The notes under the pieces: generated by a model
What the model saw: only the letters and a program-made list of their open reading frames with translations
Told to the model about the DNA's origin: nothing
Database searches by the model: none
Program-made: the position numbers and the translations under genes
In this document: positions 33,964-43,146 of the stretch, in pieces
How positions within the stretch are numbered: the stretch's first letter is position 1
How the letters are laid out: each line of letters opens with the position of its first letter
NCBI GenBank assembly: GCA_963748075.1
Contig: CAVVHQ010000008.1
Span: 10,045-74,044, forward strand
DNA length: 64,000 nt
Reading direction: 5' to 3'
Source of the DNA: VRUE01 sp963748075
GTDB taxonomy: Bacteria > Actinomycetota > Thermoleophilia > Solirubrobacterales > 70-9

Positions 33964-36441
33964 ATGCAGCCCGGGAACTCGCCTCGCCTCCGGACGGCGC
34001 CGCGCTCGGCCATCGCCCTGGCCCTGGCCTGCGCGCCGCTCGCCCTGGGCCTGGCCTCGGCACTGCCTGCCGCCCTCGCCCCGTCGTCCGCCCGGGCGGC
34101 CGCCATCCCCCGATCGGCGGCCCCCCTCTCGTCGAGGCTGGCTGAGCTGGCTGAGCCGGCCGTCCGTTCGGCGCCGCAGGCGAAGCAGGCGAAGGCGCTG
34201 AGCCTCGCCCCCGCAGGGCCGGGCAGCCTCCTTCGCGAAGGCAACCGGGTCCTCGTCGAAGTCCGCTTCGACCGAGGCGCCGCGGCAGGCGTCGACGACC
34301 TGCGTGCCGCCGGCGTCGAGGTCGTCAACGTCAGCCGCGCCTACCAGACCGTTACGGTGGCCGCGAAGCCCGGCGAGTTGGAGCGGATCTCCGAAGTGCC
34401 ACGCGTCGCCGCCGCAACCGAGGTGCTGACCCCGATCACCTCCTCGACCTGCCCCTCCGGCGCCGTCGTCTCGGAGGGCGACCAGCAGCTCCACGCGGCC
34501 GAAGCCCGCGACGCCGAAGCGTTCGGCGTCGACGGCGATGGCGTCACCGTCGGCATCCTCTCCGACTCGTTCGATCAGGCGACCGAAGCGGTCGGTGGCG
34601 GCCCCGTCGCCACCCACGCGGCAGAAGACGTCGAAACCGGCGACCTCCCCGGTGCCGCCAACACGTGCAGCGGCCAGTTGACGCCGGCCGACGTCCTCGA
34701 CGACTCCGACACGGGAGGCGAGGACGAGGGGCGCGCAATGAGCCAGATCGTCCACGACCTCGCCCCCGGAGCCAACCTCGCCTTCGCCACCGCCTTCAAC
34801 GGCGAAACTGCGTTTGCCGAAAACATCGAAGAGCTGGCGAAGCCGAGCGGCGAAGGCGGCGCCGAAGCGCAGGTGATCGCCGACGACGTCACCTACTTCG
34901 AAGAGCCCTTCTTCCAGGAAGGCCCGGTGGGGGTCGCGGCGAGCAACGTCACGGCGGGCGGCGTCAGCTACTTCTCCTCGGCCGCCAACAACAACCTGAT
35001 CGACGGCAGCGGCAACGACATCGCCTCCTGGGAAGCACCCAGCTACCGCGATGCGGGCAGCTGTCCCTCGGCTGTGGTGACGCTGTCCGAAGAATTCGGG
35101 CTCAACGCGAGCCACTGCATGGACTTCAGTCCCGGTGCGGGGAAGGACACGACCTTCGGGATCACGGTTTCCCCCGGTGCGGTGCTGCTCGCCGACCTCC
35201 AATGGGCGGAACCGTGGGAAGGGGTGAACACCGACATCGACGCCTTCCTGATCGGGCCGGGTGGCCTGGTCGAAGCCGGGAGCATCGAAGGCAACATCCT
35301 CGGAGGGCGACCCTTCGAGCTCGTCGGCTGGCAAAACGTGTCGTCTTCACCGGCCAACGTGCAGCTGGTGATCAACCGCTACGAAGGAGTCAGCCCACGC
35401 CTGAAGTTCTCCCTCCTCGAGAACGGTGGTGGAGTGACCAACAGCGAGTACCCGGAATCGACGGGGGGCGACGTGGTCGGACCGTCGATCTTCGGCCACA
35501 ACGGCGGCGAAGACGTGACCAGCGTGGCGGCGATCCCCTACGACCCGACCACTGCGCCCGAGATCTACTCTTCGCGCGGTCCGGTGACCCACTACTTCGG
35601 GCCGGTGACCGGGGCCGGTGAAGCCGCAGGACCGCTTGCCAGTCCGGAGGTGCTGTCGAAACCGGATGTGACCGCGACCGACTGCGGCGTGACCACCTTC
35701 TTCGCGTTCGAAGACGAAGGCGACTGGCGGTTCTGCGGAACCTCGGCCGCGGCTCCGCACGCGGCAGCGGTCGCGGCGCTGATGTTGGAGGACGAACCGG
35801 GCGCTACGCCGGAACAGATCCACAACGCGATCCAGGAAGGCTCCGACCCGATTGGCGCATTCGGTCCATGCGCGGTTGGCGCCGGCCTGGTCGACGCCGT
35901 GGAGGCGATCGAACGGCTGCATGTGGCCGGAGGCGTGCCGATCCCGGCCTGCACGCCGCCCCCCTCCCCACCGGTGGAAGAAGGCGGGGGAGGCGAAGGA
36001 GGCGGCGGGGGAGGCGCAGAAGGCGGCGGGGGAGGCGAAGGAGGCGGCGGGGGAGGCGCAGAAGGCAGCGGAGCGCCGCCGACCGAAGCCGGGGAAGGCC
36101 TCCAGACGACCGCCCCCTCGGCCGCGGCTACGCCGTCGCCCGTCACCGGCGTCGCCGACCGGGTCGCCCCCAAGACCTTCCTGAACCACCGCCCGCGCAA
36201 GCTGGTCCGCACCCGCCACAGGCGGGCAAAGGCAGTCTTCCGCTCCCGCTCGAACGAGCTGGGCGTCGCCTTCCTCTGCCGGGTCGACCGGGGGATGTTC
36301 CGTCGCTGCGATGCGCGGTTCGCGCGTCGCTACGGGATCGGCAGGCACGTCGTCGAAGTCAGGGCCCGCGACCGCGCCGGCAACGTCGACCGCACGCCGG
36401 CCGTCTACCGCTTCCGCGTCAAGCGGCTGCGGAATCGGTGA
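33964..36441 (+). CDS. secreted S8/S53-like serine protease
   Basis: An 825-residue exported protein with signal peptide (ALALACAPLALGLASALPAALA). The protease core has the Asp motif VGILSDSFD (about residue 200), then EDEGRAMSQIVHDLAPGANL where classical subtilisins have HGT, and the serine motif GTSAAAPHAAAVAAL (about residue 593). This E/D/S pattern is that of the S53-like branch of the subtilase superfamily. A Gly/Glu repeat linker (35983-36065) leads to a C-terminal beta-domain with two cysteines (FLCRVDRGMFRRC..) ending HVVEVRARDRAGNVDRTPA. The ATG at 33964 is preferred over a TTG at 33925. Confidence 0.82.
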   Translation: MQPGNSPRLRTAPRSAIALALACAPLALGLASALPAALAPSSARAAAIPRSAAPLSSRLAELAEPAVRSAPQAKQAKALSLAPAGPGSLLREGNRVLVEVRFDRGAAAGVDDLRAAGVEVVNVSRAYQTVTVAAKPGELERISEVPRVAAATEVLTPITSSTCPSGAVVSEGDQQLHAAEARDAEAFGVDGDGVTVGILSDSFDQATEAVGGGPVATHAAEDVETGDLPGAANTCSGQLTPADVLDDSDTGGEDEGRAMSQIVHDLAPGANLAFATAFNGETAFAENIEELAKPSGEGGAEAQVIADDVTYFEEPFFQEGPVGVAASNVTAGGVSYFSSAANNNLIDGSGNDIASWEAPSYRDAGSCPSAVVTLSEEFGLNASHCMDFSPGAGKDTTFGITVSPGAVLLADLQWAEPWEGVNTDIDAFLIGPGGLVEAGSIEGNILGGRPFELVGWQNVSSSPANVQLVINRYEGVSPRLKFSLLENGGGVTNSEYPESTGGDVVGPSIFGHNGGEDVTSVAAIPYDPTTAPEIYSSRGPVTHYFGPVTGAGEAAGPLASPEVLSKPDVTATDCGVTTFFAFEDEGDWRFCGTSAAAPHAAAVAALMLEDEPGATPEQIHNAIQEGSDPIGAFGPCAVGAGLVDAVEAIERLHVAGGVPIPACTPPPSPPVEEGGGGEGGGGGGAEGGGGGEGGGGGGAEGSGAPPTEAGEGLQTTAPSAAATPSPVTGVADRVAPKTFLNHRPRKLVRTRHRRAKAVFRSRSNELGVAFLCRVDRGMFRRCDARFARRYGIGRHVVEVRARDRAGNVDRTPAVYRFRVKRLRNR
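35983..36065 (+). repeat. 21-bp tandem repeat, four units, in the protease linker
   Basis: Head-to-tail copies of a GGCGGCGGGGGAGGCGAAGG-like unit encode alternating GGGGGEG and GGGGGAE heptads, a flexible linker before the C-terminal domain. Confidence 0.85.
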
Positions 36442-36466
36442 GTCACGCCAAAGCGGGATCCTCACG

Positions 36467-36910
36467 CTACCGCTGGTGAATCTCTCGCTGAAAGACGTCC
36501 TCGTCGATCGCAAGGCGCCAGGGTCCGGACGCGGATTCCGTGGCGCGGAAGTCCGTGAAGTCGAAGGTGAAGATCGGCAGCTCGTGGCGCTCCGCGATCG
36601 CCATCACGCAGGCGTCGACGAGGCCGAGGTTGAGGTCGGCGTATTTCGAGTCCAGCTCCACCGCCCTGCGCATCAGGCCCTGCGTGGCGAAGGCGATTTC
36701 GTGGGCGCCGCCGACCACCGTCTTCATGAACGTGCGGGCGGCTGCGTCGCCGACACGTCGCCGGGTGAGGTGATCCACCTCGACCATCACCGGCGAGGGA
36801 ACGATCGCGGCTCTGCGGAGATGCCTCATTACGGTGGATGCCATCCGATGCGCCGGGTCGGTGTCGTCGATCGCCGAGACCAGCGGTCCGGCGTCAATCA
36901 GGACCTTCAT
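36467..36910 (-). CDS. PIN-domain toxin (VapC-like)
   Basis: A 147-residue PIN ribonuclease: LIDAGPLVSAIDDTDPAH at the N-terminus, a central Glu in VMVEVDHL, and DLNLGLVDACVMAIAERHEL and TFDFTDF at the C-terminus give the four acidic metal ligands. It should cleave RNA when free of its antitoxin. The antitoxin gene lies upstream and overlaps by 17 nt, the usual VapBC order. Confidence 0.87.
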   Translation of the reverse strand: MKVLIDAGPLVSAIDDTDPAHRMASTVMRHLRRAAIVPSPVMVEVDHLTRRRVGDAAARTFMKTVVGGAHEIAFATQGLMRRAVELDSKYADLNLGLVDACVMAIAERHELPIFTFDFTDFRATESASGPWRLAIDEDVFQREIHQR

Positions 36911-37163
36911 CGCCCGGTCCCTCTCCCGGTCCCCACGGCTTCAGGCCGAGGTATTTCTCGGCGTTGATGCCGAGATCGGGCAAGCCGCTGCTACCAGCTC
37001 CGATGTAGTCGAGCGGTGGTTGGTCGTCTTCCGCCTGCATACCGAACTCGAGCAGGCGCACGATCGTCGCCGAGAACGACTCATCCAGGATCGCGCGTTC
37101 GCGCACCGCCTTCTCGGTCTCGTCCGGCAGGTAGATGGTTCGACGTGGCATCGTCTTGGTCAT
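36894..37163 (-). CDS. ribbon-helix-helix-type antitoxin (VapB-like)
   Basis: An 89-residue protein. The N-terminal RRTIYLPDETEKAVRERAILDESFSATIVRLLEFG is a typical RHH/CopG DNA-binding segment, and the C-terminal half (GINAEKYLGLKPWGPGEG) would wrap the PIN toxin. It probably represses its own operon. The ATG at 37163 has a TACTCT box 5 nt upstream, so the operon may be leaderless; an ATG at 37151 is possible. Confidence 0.82.
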   Translation of the reverse strand: MTKTMPRRTIYLPDETEKAVRERAILDESFSATIVRLLEFGMQAEDDQPPLDYIGAGSSGLPDLGINAEKYLGLKPWGPGEGPGDEGPD

Positions 37164-37265
37164 ATCCGAGAGTATGAAGGCCCAAATCATACATGTGGGC
37201 GGCAAACGTAAATCTTCTGCGACATCAACCCCACGAGGACCGCGACAGAGGCGCCCATGCAGCTC

Positions 37266-37994
37266 TCAGCCGTCGCGCTCCGGCGACTCGGCCACGTCCC
37301 GCGTGCCGCCGCCGCGGCGCATCACCCAGTGGCCGCCGAGCAGCAGCAGGAGCAGCCCGGCGACGACGCCCAGCACCAGCGGGTCGGTGAGGCTGAGGCC
37401 CTCGAGGCGGGTGCCGAGGTAGACCGCCATGGCGGTGATCGGCAGGTAGCCGACCACGGTCGTCCAGGCGAACCGCCAGGCCGGGACGCGGGCGGCGCCG
37501 GCGGCGTAGGAGACGAGGCTGAAGGGCACGATCGGGAGCAGGCGCACGGCGAGCAGCAGGGTGGCGCCGCCGCGCTCGATCGCCGCCTCGGTCCGCTCGA
37601 AGCGCTCGCGGCCGAACCAGCGGTCGAGCAGCGGCCGGGCGACCGAGCGGCCGACCGCGAAGCAGAGCAGCCCCGAGAGCAGCCAGCCGAGCATCATCAG
37701 CGCCAGGGCTGGGAAGAAGCCGTAGGCGAAGCCGGCCGCGGCGTCGACGATCTCGGCCGGGTAGAAGACGACCGCGTGCAGAAGGGCGAGGAGGACGACC
37801 AGCAGCGGCCCGGCCAGGCCGATGCTGTCGACGCGGCTGCGAACCTCGGCGGTGTCGCCCCGCACCGCCGCCTCGAAGACCTGGCGCAGGTCGGGCACCG
37901 CGAGGACCAGCAGCGCCAGGGCGGCGATCCCGGCCAGGGTCACGGCGACGGCGGCAAGTGAGGGTCTCGGCGACTCCATGCTCGGCGCAAGCAT
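37266..37994 (-). CDS. TVP38/TMEM64 (DedA-like) membrane protein
   Basis: A protein of about 242 residues with five or six hydrophobic segments and the SNARE-associated/DedA signature: PAEIVDAAAGFAYGFFPALALMMLGWLLSG, then FGRERFERTEAAIERGGATLLLAVRLLPIVPFSLVSYAAGAARVP. Family members are lipid scramblases or flippases. The start may be the ATG at 37994 or at 37979. It lies 26 bp after the recD2 stop on the same strand. Confidence 0.85.
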   Translation of the reverse strand: MLAPSMESPRPSLAAVAVTLAGIAALALLVLAVPDLRQVFEAAVRGDTAEVRSRVDSIGLAGPLLVVLLALLHAVVFYPAEIVDAAAGFAYGFFPALALMMLGWLLSGLLCFAVGRSVARPLLDRWFGRERFERTEAAIERGGATLLLAVRLLPIVPFSLVSYAAGAARVPAWRFAWTTVVGYLPITAMAVYLGTRLEGLSLTDPLVLGVVAGLLLLLLGGHWVMRRGGGTRDVAESPERDG

Positions 37995-38020
37995 TGTCGG
38001 GGCTGCGGGCCCCGAGCGCT

Positions 38021-40174
38021 TCAGCGCAGCGCGCCGGGATCGCGCAGCCGCGCGGCCAGCGCCGAGTGGCGGCCGCCGCTGTCGTCGCGGCGGACCGCGC
38101 CCGCCAGCGCCGCCCGGTCGCCGACCAGCACGCAACTGCTGCGGGCGCGCGTGATCGCCGTGTAGAGGAGCGGGCGGCTCAGCATCCGCGCGTGGGAGCG
38201 ATGGCAGACGCCGACCACGACCGGCACCTCGCAGCCCTGCGCCTTATGGACCGAGATCGCGTAGGCGAGCCTCAGGGTCGCCGTCTCGTCGTAGGGGATG
38301 GCCAGCGCGCCGCCCTCGTCGGTGTCGACGAGGATCGTCTCCTCGTCGGGATCGTCGGCCCGCAGGAAGACGATCGAGCCGTTCATCAGTCCCAGCTCGT
38401 GCGAGTTCCTCGTCTGGATCAGCCGGTCGCCGATCCGGAAGCGCCCGCCCAGAACTGGCTTGCCGTCCGGGTTGAGCCGCGCCTGCAGCCGCTCGTTCAG
38501 CGCGTCGATCCCGATCACGCCCCGGTACATCGGCGCCAGCACCTGCACCTCGCGGATCGGGTCGACCCCGAAGCTCTGCGGAGCCCGCTCGGCCACCACC
38601 TCGACGACCGTCTCGAGCGCCCGCTCCGGCCCGGGGCGGTCGATGAAGAAGAAGTCGCGTTCCTGGTCCTCGGCGGGCGTCAGCTGCGGCGGCCGCCCCC
38701 GGTTGATCTGGTGGGCGGCGGTGGTGATCATCGAGCGGGCCGCCTGGCGGAAGATCTGGGTGAGCCGGACGACCGGGGCGATGCCGGAGGCGATCAGGTC
38801 CTCGAACGGCTTGCCGGCTCCGATCGGAGGCAGCTGGTCGGCGTCGCCGACGAAGACGAGGTGGGTCGACTCGGCGAGCCCGCCGAGCAGCACCTCGGCC
38901 AGCCGCAGGTTGAGCATCGAGGCCTCGTCGACGATCACCAGGTCGGCGGCCAGCGGGCGGTCGGGGTTGAAGGCTGGCTTGCGGCCCGGCATCCACTCCA
39001 GCATCCGATGGATCGTCTGCGCCTCGCGGCCGGTTGCCTCCTCGAGCCGGCGGGCGGCGCGGCCGGTCGGCGCGCAGAGGGCGATCGAGACGCCGACACG
39101 GCCCGCCTCGGCGACGATCGCCTGCGTACAGGCCGTCTTGCCGACCCCCGGCCCGCCGGTCAGCACCGAGATCCGCGCGGCGAAGGCGCCGCGCACCGCG
39201 GCCCACTGCTCGTCGGTGAGGCGGGTCTCCTCGGCCGCCTCGGCCGTCTCTTCACCGGGGTCGTGCTCGAGCTGGGAGGGGGCGGCGGCGCGGGCCGCCA
39301 GCGTCGCCGCCACCGCGACCTCGCTCGCCCGGGTCGACTCGCGGTAAGCCCGCCCTTCGTCGAGCAGCAGGCTCGGCGCGGCGACCAGCGTGTCGGGATC
39401 CGGCGCAAGGCCGATCAGCCTCGCAGTGCGCCGCGTCAGCTCCTCGAGCGGCAGGTAGGTGTGCCCCTGCTGCTCGGCCTCGGCGAGCGCGAAGGCGGCG
39501 GCGGCCTGGGCGCGGCGCGGCGACTCCGGCGGCACGTCGGCCGCCAGCGCGATCCGGTCGGCGCGGGCGAAGCCGACCCCGGCGACCTCGGTCAGCCGGT
39601 AGGGGTCCTCGTGCAGGACCACCATCGAGCGCTCGCCGAAGCGGGCGTGGATCGGCGTCGCCAGATGGGCGAGCCCGTGCGGGGCGAGCTGGACGTGGAG
39701 GTCGCGGATCGCCCGCGAGGCGTGCCAGGACTCGGTCGCCGCGGCCGCCTGGTCGGGGCTGACCCCGCGCAGCGCGCCGAAGACGCCGACCGGGTCGGCG
39801 GAGATCGCCCCCAGCACGCCCTCGCCGTGCTCGTCGAGGAGGCGTTCGGCACGGGCCGGTCCGATGTGGCGCAGCGAGGTCAGGTAGGCGATCCGCCCGG
39901 CCCGGTCGACCGGATCGAGCGGCAGCGCCCCGCTGGCCTTCAGCTGCCGCCCGTAGCGCGAGTGCGTCTGCCAGTCGCCGCTCACCTCCGCCCGCTCGCC
40001 GGCGCTCAGGTGGGCGACCGGTCCGACCAGGGCGAAGCCCTCGCCCGACTCGCTGTCCTGCACCTCGAGCACCGCATAGCCGTCCTCCTCGGCGCTGAAC
40101 ACGACGCCGAGCACCTCGACCGTCCCGCTGAAGGCGGGCGCGTCGGCATCGAACAGGGTCGCTGCGCCGTTCAC
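38021..40174 (-). CDS. recD2: ATP-dependent RecD2-type DNA helicase
   Basis: A 717-residue SF1B helicase with the N-terminal OB/HhH region of RecD2 (LTSLRHIGPARAERLLDEHGEG), Walker A LTGGPGVGKTACTQ, Walker B VIVDEASML, and the C-terminal motif VI region SVHKAQGCEVPVVV and YTAITRARSSCVLVG. It unwinds DNA 5'-3' in repair outside RecBCD. No recB or recC is near, consistent with RecD2. The GTG at 40174 lies 6 nt after a TAGCTT box, so it should be leaderless. Confidence 0.9.
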   Translation of the reverse strand: MNGAATLFDADAPAFSGTVEVLGVVFSAEEDGYAVLEVQDSESGEGFALVGPVAHLSAGERAEVSGDWQTHSRYGRQLKASGALPLDPVDRAGRIAYLTSLRHIGPARAERLLDEHGEGVLGAISADPVGVFGALRGVSPDQAAAATESWHASRAIRDLHVQLAPHGLAHLATPIHARFGERSMVVLHEDPYRLTEVAGVGFARADRIALAADVPPESPRRAQAAAAFALAEAEQQGHTYLPLEELTRRTARLIGLAPDPDTLVAAPSLLLDEGRAYRESTRASEVAVAATLAARAAAPSQLEHDPGEETAEAAEETRLTDEQWAAVRGAFAARISVLTGGPGVGKTACTQAIVAEAGRVGVSIALCAPTGRAARRLEEATGREAQTIHRMLEWMPGRKPAFNPDRPLAADLVIVDEASMLNLRLAEVLLGGLAESTHLVFVGDADQLPPIGAGKPFEDLIASGIAPVVRLTQIFRQAARSMITTAAHQINRGRPPQLTPAEDQERDFFFIDRPGPERALETVVEVVAERAPQSFGVDPIREVQVLAPMYRGVIGIDALNERLQARLNPDGKPVLGGRFRIGDRLIQTRNSHELGLMNGSIVFLRADDPDEETILVDTDEGGALAIPYDETATLRLAYAISVHKAQGCEVPVVVGVCHRSHARMLSRPLLYTAITRARSSCVLVGDRAALAGAVRRDDSGGRHSALAARLRDPGALR

Positions 40175-40180
40175 ACGGCA

Positions 40181-40186
40181 AAGCTA
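40181..40186 (-). promoter_or_regulatory. -10 box TAGCTT, leaderless recD2
   Basis: On the minus strand TAGCTT is 6 nt from the GTG start at 40174. Confidence 0.5.
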
Positions 40187-40208
40187 GCCGCTGGCGAGGC
40201 GGTACTTC

Positions 40209-40358
40209 CTAGCCGGCCTCGGCGAGCTTCTCGTCCAGCTGGGCGCGCAGCGCGTCGCAGACGGCTTCCACGTCGGGGTTGTGGCGCTCGGCGGCGAGCA
40301 CCCCGAGGAGCACCTCCGCGTCGGCCCTCGACATCTCCAGCGTGATCGGCTTGCTCAT
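40209..40358 (-). CDS. small hypothetical protein
   Basis: A 49-residue acidic protein (ITLEMSRADAEVLLGVLAAERHN..) predicted to be mostly helical. The ATG at 40358 has a strong ribosome binding site (GGAGG). It precedes recD2 on the same strand but recD2 has its own promoter. Similar short helical proteins are common and uncharacterised. Confidence 0.6.
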   Translation of the reverse strand: MSKPITLEMSRADAEVLLGVLAAERHNPDVEAVCDALRAQLDEKLAEAG

Positions 40359-40427
40359 CGACCCTCCTTCGTTTGCCTGCCGATACCTTGCCGTAGCCGT
40401 CGGTCGCGGTCTACCCTTGGCGGGCGG

Positions 40428-41705
40428 ATGCAGAGCACGGGCGGCATCGCCGACAGCTTCGCGCCGCTCACGGCGCGACTCGAGCGCCGCCTCTCCGGCG
40501 GCTTGCCGTTCGCGGTGCGCTTCTGGGACGGCAGCGAGCTGCGGCCCGAGGACGAGGGCAGCGGCGACACGCTGGTCGTCCGCGACAGCCGCGCCCTCGC
40601 CTACGTCGCCACGGCTCCCAACCAGCTCGGTCTGGGGCGCGCCTGGGTCGCCGGCGACCTCGAGCTGGAGGGCGACCTGGAACGGGCGCTGCGGGCCGGC
40701 GAGCGGCTGCGCGACCTGCGACTCGGCCTGGGCGACAAGCTCGCCTCGCTCGCCGCCGCCGCCCGCGCCGGCGCGCTGCGGCTGCGCCGCCCCACGCCGC
40801 CGGCCAGCGAGGCGCGGCTCGGCGGGCGCCTGCACTCGCTGCGGCGCGATCGCGCCGCGGTCCGCCACCACTACGACGTCTCCAACGACTTCTACCGGCT
40901 GGTGCTGGGGCCGAGCATGGTCTACTCCTGCGCCTACTTCGCCTCGCCGCACGACACGCTGGAGCGGGCGCAGGAGCGCAAGCTGGACGTGATCTGCCGC
41001 AAGCTGCGCCTCGCGGCGGGGGAGAGGCTGCTCGACGTCGGTTGCGGCTGGGGCTCGCTGATCCTGCACGCGGCGCGCAACTACGGCGTCCGCGCGGTCG
41101 GGGTCACGCTCTCGGAGCCGCAGGCCGAGCTGGCCCGGCGGCAAATCGCCGCGGCCGGGCTCGGGCGTCGCTGCGAGGTGCGGGTGCGGGACTACCGCGA
41201 GGTCGACGACGGCCCCTACGACAAGCTCGCCAGCGTCGGCATGTACGAGCACGTCGGCGCCTCCCGGCTCGACGAGTACATGCTTTGCCTGCGGCGGCTT
41301 GTCCGTCCCGGCGGTCTCGTCCTCAACCACGGGATCGTGCGCTTGGCGCCGGCGCCGCGCCGCCGCGACACCTTCATCTGGCGCTACGTCTTCCCGGACG
41401 GCGAGCTGCACCCGGTCGGCCGGGTGGTCAAGTCGATGGAGCGGGCGGGGCTGGAGCTGCGCGACGCCGAGTCGCTGCGCGAGCACTACGCGCTGACCCT
41501 GCGCTTCTGGGTCGCAAACCTCGCTGCCGCTCGGGAGGCGGCGATCGCCGCGGCGGGCGAGGAGAGGGAGCGGATCTGGCGCCTCTACATGACCGGCTCG
41601 GCGCTCGCCTTCGAACGGGGCGACATCTCCGTGCAGCAGCTCCTGGCCGCCGCCACCGGCGCGCCCCCCGAGCTGCCGCTGGCCCGCGGCCGCTTCGCCA
41701 GCTGA
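40428..41705 (+). CDS. cyclopropane-fatty-acyl-phospholipid synthase-family methyltransferase
   Basis: A 425-residue protein with an N-terminal CFA-specific domain and a SAM-dependent methyltransferase domain: HHYDVSNDFYRLVLG, LLDVGCGWGSLILHAA, GVTLSEPQAELA, and SVGMYEHVGA. It should add a methylene bridge (or methyl branch) to unsaturated phospholipid acyl chains in the membrane. The ATG at 40428 sits after GGCGGG with a TACCCT box about 11 nt upstream. Its stop is 21 bp from the convergent cupin gene. Confidence 0.9.
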   Translation: MQSTGGIADSFAPLTARLERRLSGGLPFAVRFWDGSELRPEDEGSGDTLVVRDSRALAYVATAPNQLGLGRAWVAGDLELEGDLERALRAGERLRDLRLGLGDKLASLAAAARAGALRLRRPTPPASEARLGGRLHSLRRDRAAVRHHYDVSNDFYRLVLGPSMVYSCAYFASPHDTLERAQERKLDVICRKLRLAAGERLLDVGCGWGSLILHAARNYGVRAVGVTLSEPQAELARRQIAAAGLGRRCEVRVRDYREVDDGPYDKLASVGMYEHVGASRLDEYMLCLRRLVRPGGLVLNHGIVRLAPAPRRRDTFIWRYVFPDGELHPVGRVVKSMERAGLELRDAESLREHYALTLRFWVANLAAAREAAIAAAGEERERIWRLYMTGSALAFERGDISVQQLLAAATGAPPELPLARGRFAS

Positions 41706-41726
41706 ACGTCGCCGGCGCTCGCCGGC

Positions 41727-42119
41727 TCAGCTGGCCATCGGGTCGGGTTCCCCGAGCTTGGTGACGTCGGGCGGGTCGTAGGTCTCGCCGACCTTGCCGC
41801 CGATCGCCAGCACCCGGATCCCCTCGTCCCCCGGCCAGATCTTGCGCTTCACGCCCGGGCCGACCCGCGCGGCGTGGTCGGTGTCCAGCGTGTAGCGCTC
41901 GCCGTCGATCTCCAGCTCGCCGCTGCCGCGCAGCGCGAGGTAGACCTCCTCCTGACCGTCCTCTGCGTGGTCGTGCTCCGGGTAGTTGTCGAAGTTGGGC
42001 GGCATGTCGATGATCTGCATGCCGAAGGACTCGACCCCGAGCTCGGCGCGCGCCCGCTTGAAGCCGCCGCCGAACACCGCCTCCATCTCGTCGATCGTCT
42101 TCACCGTGTGACCGTTCAT
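41727..42119 (-). CDS. cupin-domain protein
   Basis: A 130-residue single cupin barrel with metal-ligand motifs NYPEHDHAEDGQEEVYLALRGSGELEIDG and the second motif region HAARVGPGVKRKIWPGDEG. It is a small soluble protein of unknown substrate. The ATG at 42119 has a GGAGG-like site. A decayed oxidoreductase gene lies upstream. Confidence 0.8.
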   Translation of the reverse strand: MNGHTVKTIDEMEAVFGGGFKRARAELGVESFGMQIIDMPPNFDNYPEHDHAEDGQEEVYLALRGSGELEIDGERYTLDTDHAARVGPGVKRKIWPGDEGIRVLAIGGKVGETYDPPDVTKLGEPDPMAS

Positions 42120-42195
42120 CGTTCCTCCTCGACTGGGTTGGCAGGGGCGATCATAGGCCCGCCCCGCCGCTTCATGGTTAAGCATTCTCGATCGA

Positions 42196-42790
42196 TTGGC
42201 ATGGGCCCACGGCCGATGGAGGGCTGGATGCACGCCTTGGCTATTCTGCGGCAGGTTGCCGACCTGGCGCGCAGGATCGAGGATTGGGGGTTCGACGGGC
42301 TCCTCGTGGCCGACAGCCAGAACCTCGACGATGACGTCTGGTTCGAGCTGGGGCTGGCGGCGGCGGCGGCGGAGCGGATCGAGTCGGGGCCTGGAGCCAC
42401 CAACCGGTCCCCGCCACCCGGCTGTGACCGCCTCGGCGGCGCTGACCAAGCAGGCGGAGACTGGCGGGCGGGCGGTGCTCGGCCTCGGACGCGGCGACTC
42501 GGCGCTGACGCAGGTCGGGCAGCAGCCGGTCCCGGCAGCCGAGCTGGAGCGGCGCTGGAAGCGATCCATGCCTATCTGCGTGGCGAGGAGGTCGAGGTCG
42601 GCGGCGCGTCCAGCCGCCTCGCGTGGGCGGCCAGAGATGGCGCGGGCAGCGGCGCCGGATCGCAGCCCCTCCCTCGGTGCCTTCCTCAACGTCGCCGTCC
42701 ACACCGATCGCGCCGTCGCCCGCGACCTGGTCCCGGCAGCGTTGCGATCTTCGCCCGCTTCGTCGAGCAGGTGCTGCCCCGCCTGCGCTG
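42196..42790 (+). pseudogene. LLM-class F420-dependent oxidoreductase, multiply frameshifted
   Basis: Fragments of one luciferase-like monooxygenase can be read across two frames: ILRQVADLARRIEDWGFDGLLVADSQNL (frame of 42228), then AVTASAALTKQAETGGRAVLGLGRGDSAL (frame of 42196), LEAIHAYLRGEEVEVGG (first frame again) and GAFLNVAVHTDRAVARDLV (second frame). At least three frame changes and missing segments, and a length near 600 nt instead of about 1000, show a decayed gene. It explains the gap of over 600 bp between the cupin and DUF167 genes. Confidence 0.75.
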
Positions 42791-42801
42791 ATTCTCGTCG
42801 T

Positions 42802-43146
42802 ATGTCGGAAGCTCGGATACGGGTTCGGTTGCGGCCGAGGGGCTCGCGGGACGAGCTGGCCGGGGTCCGGGACGGGGTGCTGCAGGCGAAGGTGACGGCG
42901 CCGCCGCTCGACGGCAAGGCCAACAAGGCTCTCTGCAAGCTGATCGCCAAGCGGGCCGGCGTGGCGCCGTCGCGGGTCAGCGTGGTGCGCGGAGAGAAGT
43001 CGCGCGAGAAGGTCGTCCGCGTCGAGGGGCTGGATCGGGCCGCGGGCGATGAAGGCGCTGGAAAGCGACGACTCAGTGGGTTAGGGTCGGTTCGTCTCCT
43101 CTGTCTCCTCCCACAGAACGGAGTCTCCTCATGGCCTATGAGATGA
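42802..43146 (+). CDS. DUF167/YggU-family protein
   Basis: About 114 residues. The domain RIRVRLRPRGSRDELAGVRDGVLQAKVTAPPLDGKANKALCKLIAKRAGVAPSRVSVVRGEKSREKVVRVEGL is the complete YggU fold. The last 30 residues are an extension that runs 16 nt into the next gene and may be non-functional. Function of the family is unknown. The ATG at 42802 directly precedes the conserved domain. Confidence 0.85.
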   Translation: MSEARIRVRLRPRGSRDELAGVRDGVLQAKVTAPPLDGKANKALCKLIAKRAGVAPSRVSVVRGEKSREKVVRVEGLDRAAGDEGAGKRRLSGLGSVRLLCLLPQNGVSSWPMR

